From NCBI RefSeq assembly GCF_019599045.1, contig NZ_CP080623.1, forward strand, positions 2,998,501-3,062,500: DNA of 64,000 nucleotides, given 5' to 3'. The stretch is from Roseovarius sp. SCSIO 43702 (GTDB taxonomy: Bacteria > Pseudomonadota > Alphaproteobacteria > Rhodobacterales > Rhodobacteraceae). The notes beneath the pieces were generated by a model. The model saw only the letters and a program-made list of their open reading frames with translations. It was not told the DNA's origin and made no database searches. Numbering within the stretch: position 1 is the first letter of the stretch; each line of letters starts with the position of its first letter. Below, piece after piece: positions 63,711-64,000 of this stretch. The position numbers and the translations under genes are program-made.

Positions 63711-64000
63711 TCAGACGAACTGTTCGCGCAGAAGCCGCTCCTCGAGCCCGTGGCCGGGATCGAAAAGGATGCGGTGCCGGATATCCGGGCGCGATGTCAC
63801 CTCGACCCAGAGGACGTTTTCCACGTGCCGGCTGTCGGCATCGGCCATCACCGGGCGCTTCTCGGGATTGAGCACGTCGAAGCGCACCTTCGCCGTCTTC
63901 GGCAAGAGCGCGCCGCGCCACCGCCTGGGCCGGAACGCCGCCACCGCCGTCAGCGCCAGAACATCGGATCCGATCGGCAGAATCGGGCCATGCGCGCTGT
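63711..64000 (-). CDS. nadK: NAD kinase, C-terminal part (5' end outside the window)
   Basis: The last 96 residues are visible; the frame is open to the right edge. The residues SAHGPILPIGSDVLAL match the active-site strand of NAD kinases, followed by PVMADADSRHVENV and the C-terminal PGHGLEERLLREQF. The family phosphorylates NAD to NADP. A shorter start at GTG 63944 is not used because the conserved residues continue upstream of it. Confidence 0.85.
   Translation of the reverse strand, partial: SAHGPILPIGSDVLALTAVAAFRPRRWRGALLPKTAKVRFDVLNPEKRPVMADADSRHVENVLWVEVTSRPDIRHRILFDPGHGLEERLLREQFV

Noticed and set aside
1..64000. Prophage, transposase, integrase, CRISPR, tRNA or rRNA genes
   Set aside because: No hallmark proteins, repeat-spacer arrays or cloverleaf-type sequences were seen on either strand.

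Overview
The window is about 64 kb of very GC-rich, densely coded DNA. It looks like the chromosome of a marine alphaproteobacterium of the Rhodobacterales (Roseobacter/Paracoccaceae group). This is inferred from gene content: class II NrdJ, the HNH protein, the bactofilin/M23 pair, the valine catabolism genes, full-length MaeB, CsbD, CtrA-like TTAA-N7-TTAAC DNA and a Rhodobacterales-type intergenic repeat. No rRNA, tRNA, CRISPR, insertion sequence, prophage or origin was seen. No gap without a gene exceeds 300 bases.

Left edge (1-9347, + strand): a tightly coupled four-gene unit. It holds the C-terminal 1,895 residues of a giant multicopper oxidase of the MnxG/McoA (manganese oxidase-like) type, a secreted beta-propeller-like protein, a SCO1/SenC copper chaperone, and a cytochrome c fused to what looks like a periplasmic binding-protein domain. 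Next to it (9380-15427, - strand) is a second periplasmic electron-transfer unit: a Tat-exported subunit 3, a GMC flavoprotein and a triheme cytochrome c, followed by an HlyD/DUF2955 export pair. Together these 15 kb form a periplasmic metal/redox block and are the most unusual part of the window.

Middle (15.6-34.6 kb): mostly housekeeping and catabolism. It has nrdJ, gap with an altered NAD-binding residue, a 47-residue membrane peptide, coaD, a CBS protein and a LysR regulator divergent from mmsA across a perfect operator-like dyad. A valine/propionate catabolism series follows (mmsA, isobutyryl-CoA dehydrogenase, 3-hydroxyisobutyryl-CoA hydrolase, mmsB), interrupted by a YbdK ligase and a SpoIIAA-like protein. 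Then come an AI-2E family permease, uvrA, a DUF488 protein, a methyltransferase and lpd.

Right half (34.7-64 kb): two sulfotransferase-like proteins, DUF924 (with a CtrA-like box upstream), an MFS transporter, queA, a giant AsmA/YhdP-like envelope protein, a PrxQ/Bcp peroxiredoxin, the M23 peptidase/bactofilin morphogenesis pair, a TetR regulator divergent from a homocysteine methyltransferase, and a D-aminoacylase coupled to an uncharacterised protein. These are followed by an HNH protein, yebC, and a SLC13 permease/EamA exporter/YmdB-type phosphodiesterase run with GTGA overlaps. The last genes are a degenerate M48-like membrane protein, a SPOR protein, upp, maeB, prpE, csbD and the 3' end of NAD kinase.

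The propionyl-CoA made by valine catabolism, the propionyl-CoA synthetase and the malic enzyme fit one carbon-flow theme. Other points worth following are an 18-codon lysine-rich reading frame with its own terminator, and a roughly 62-bp intergenic element present twice.
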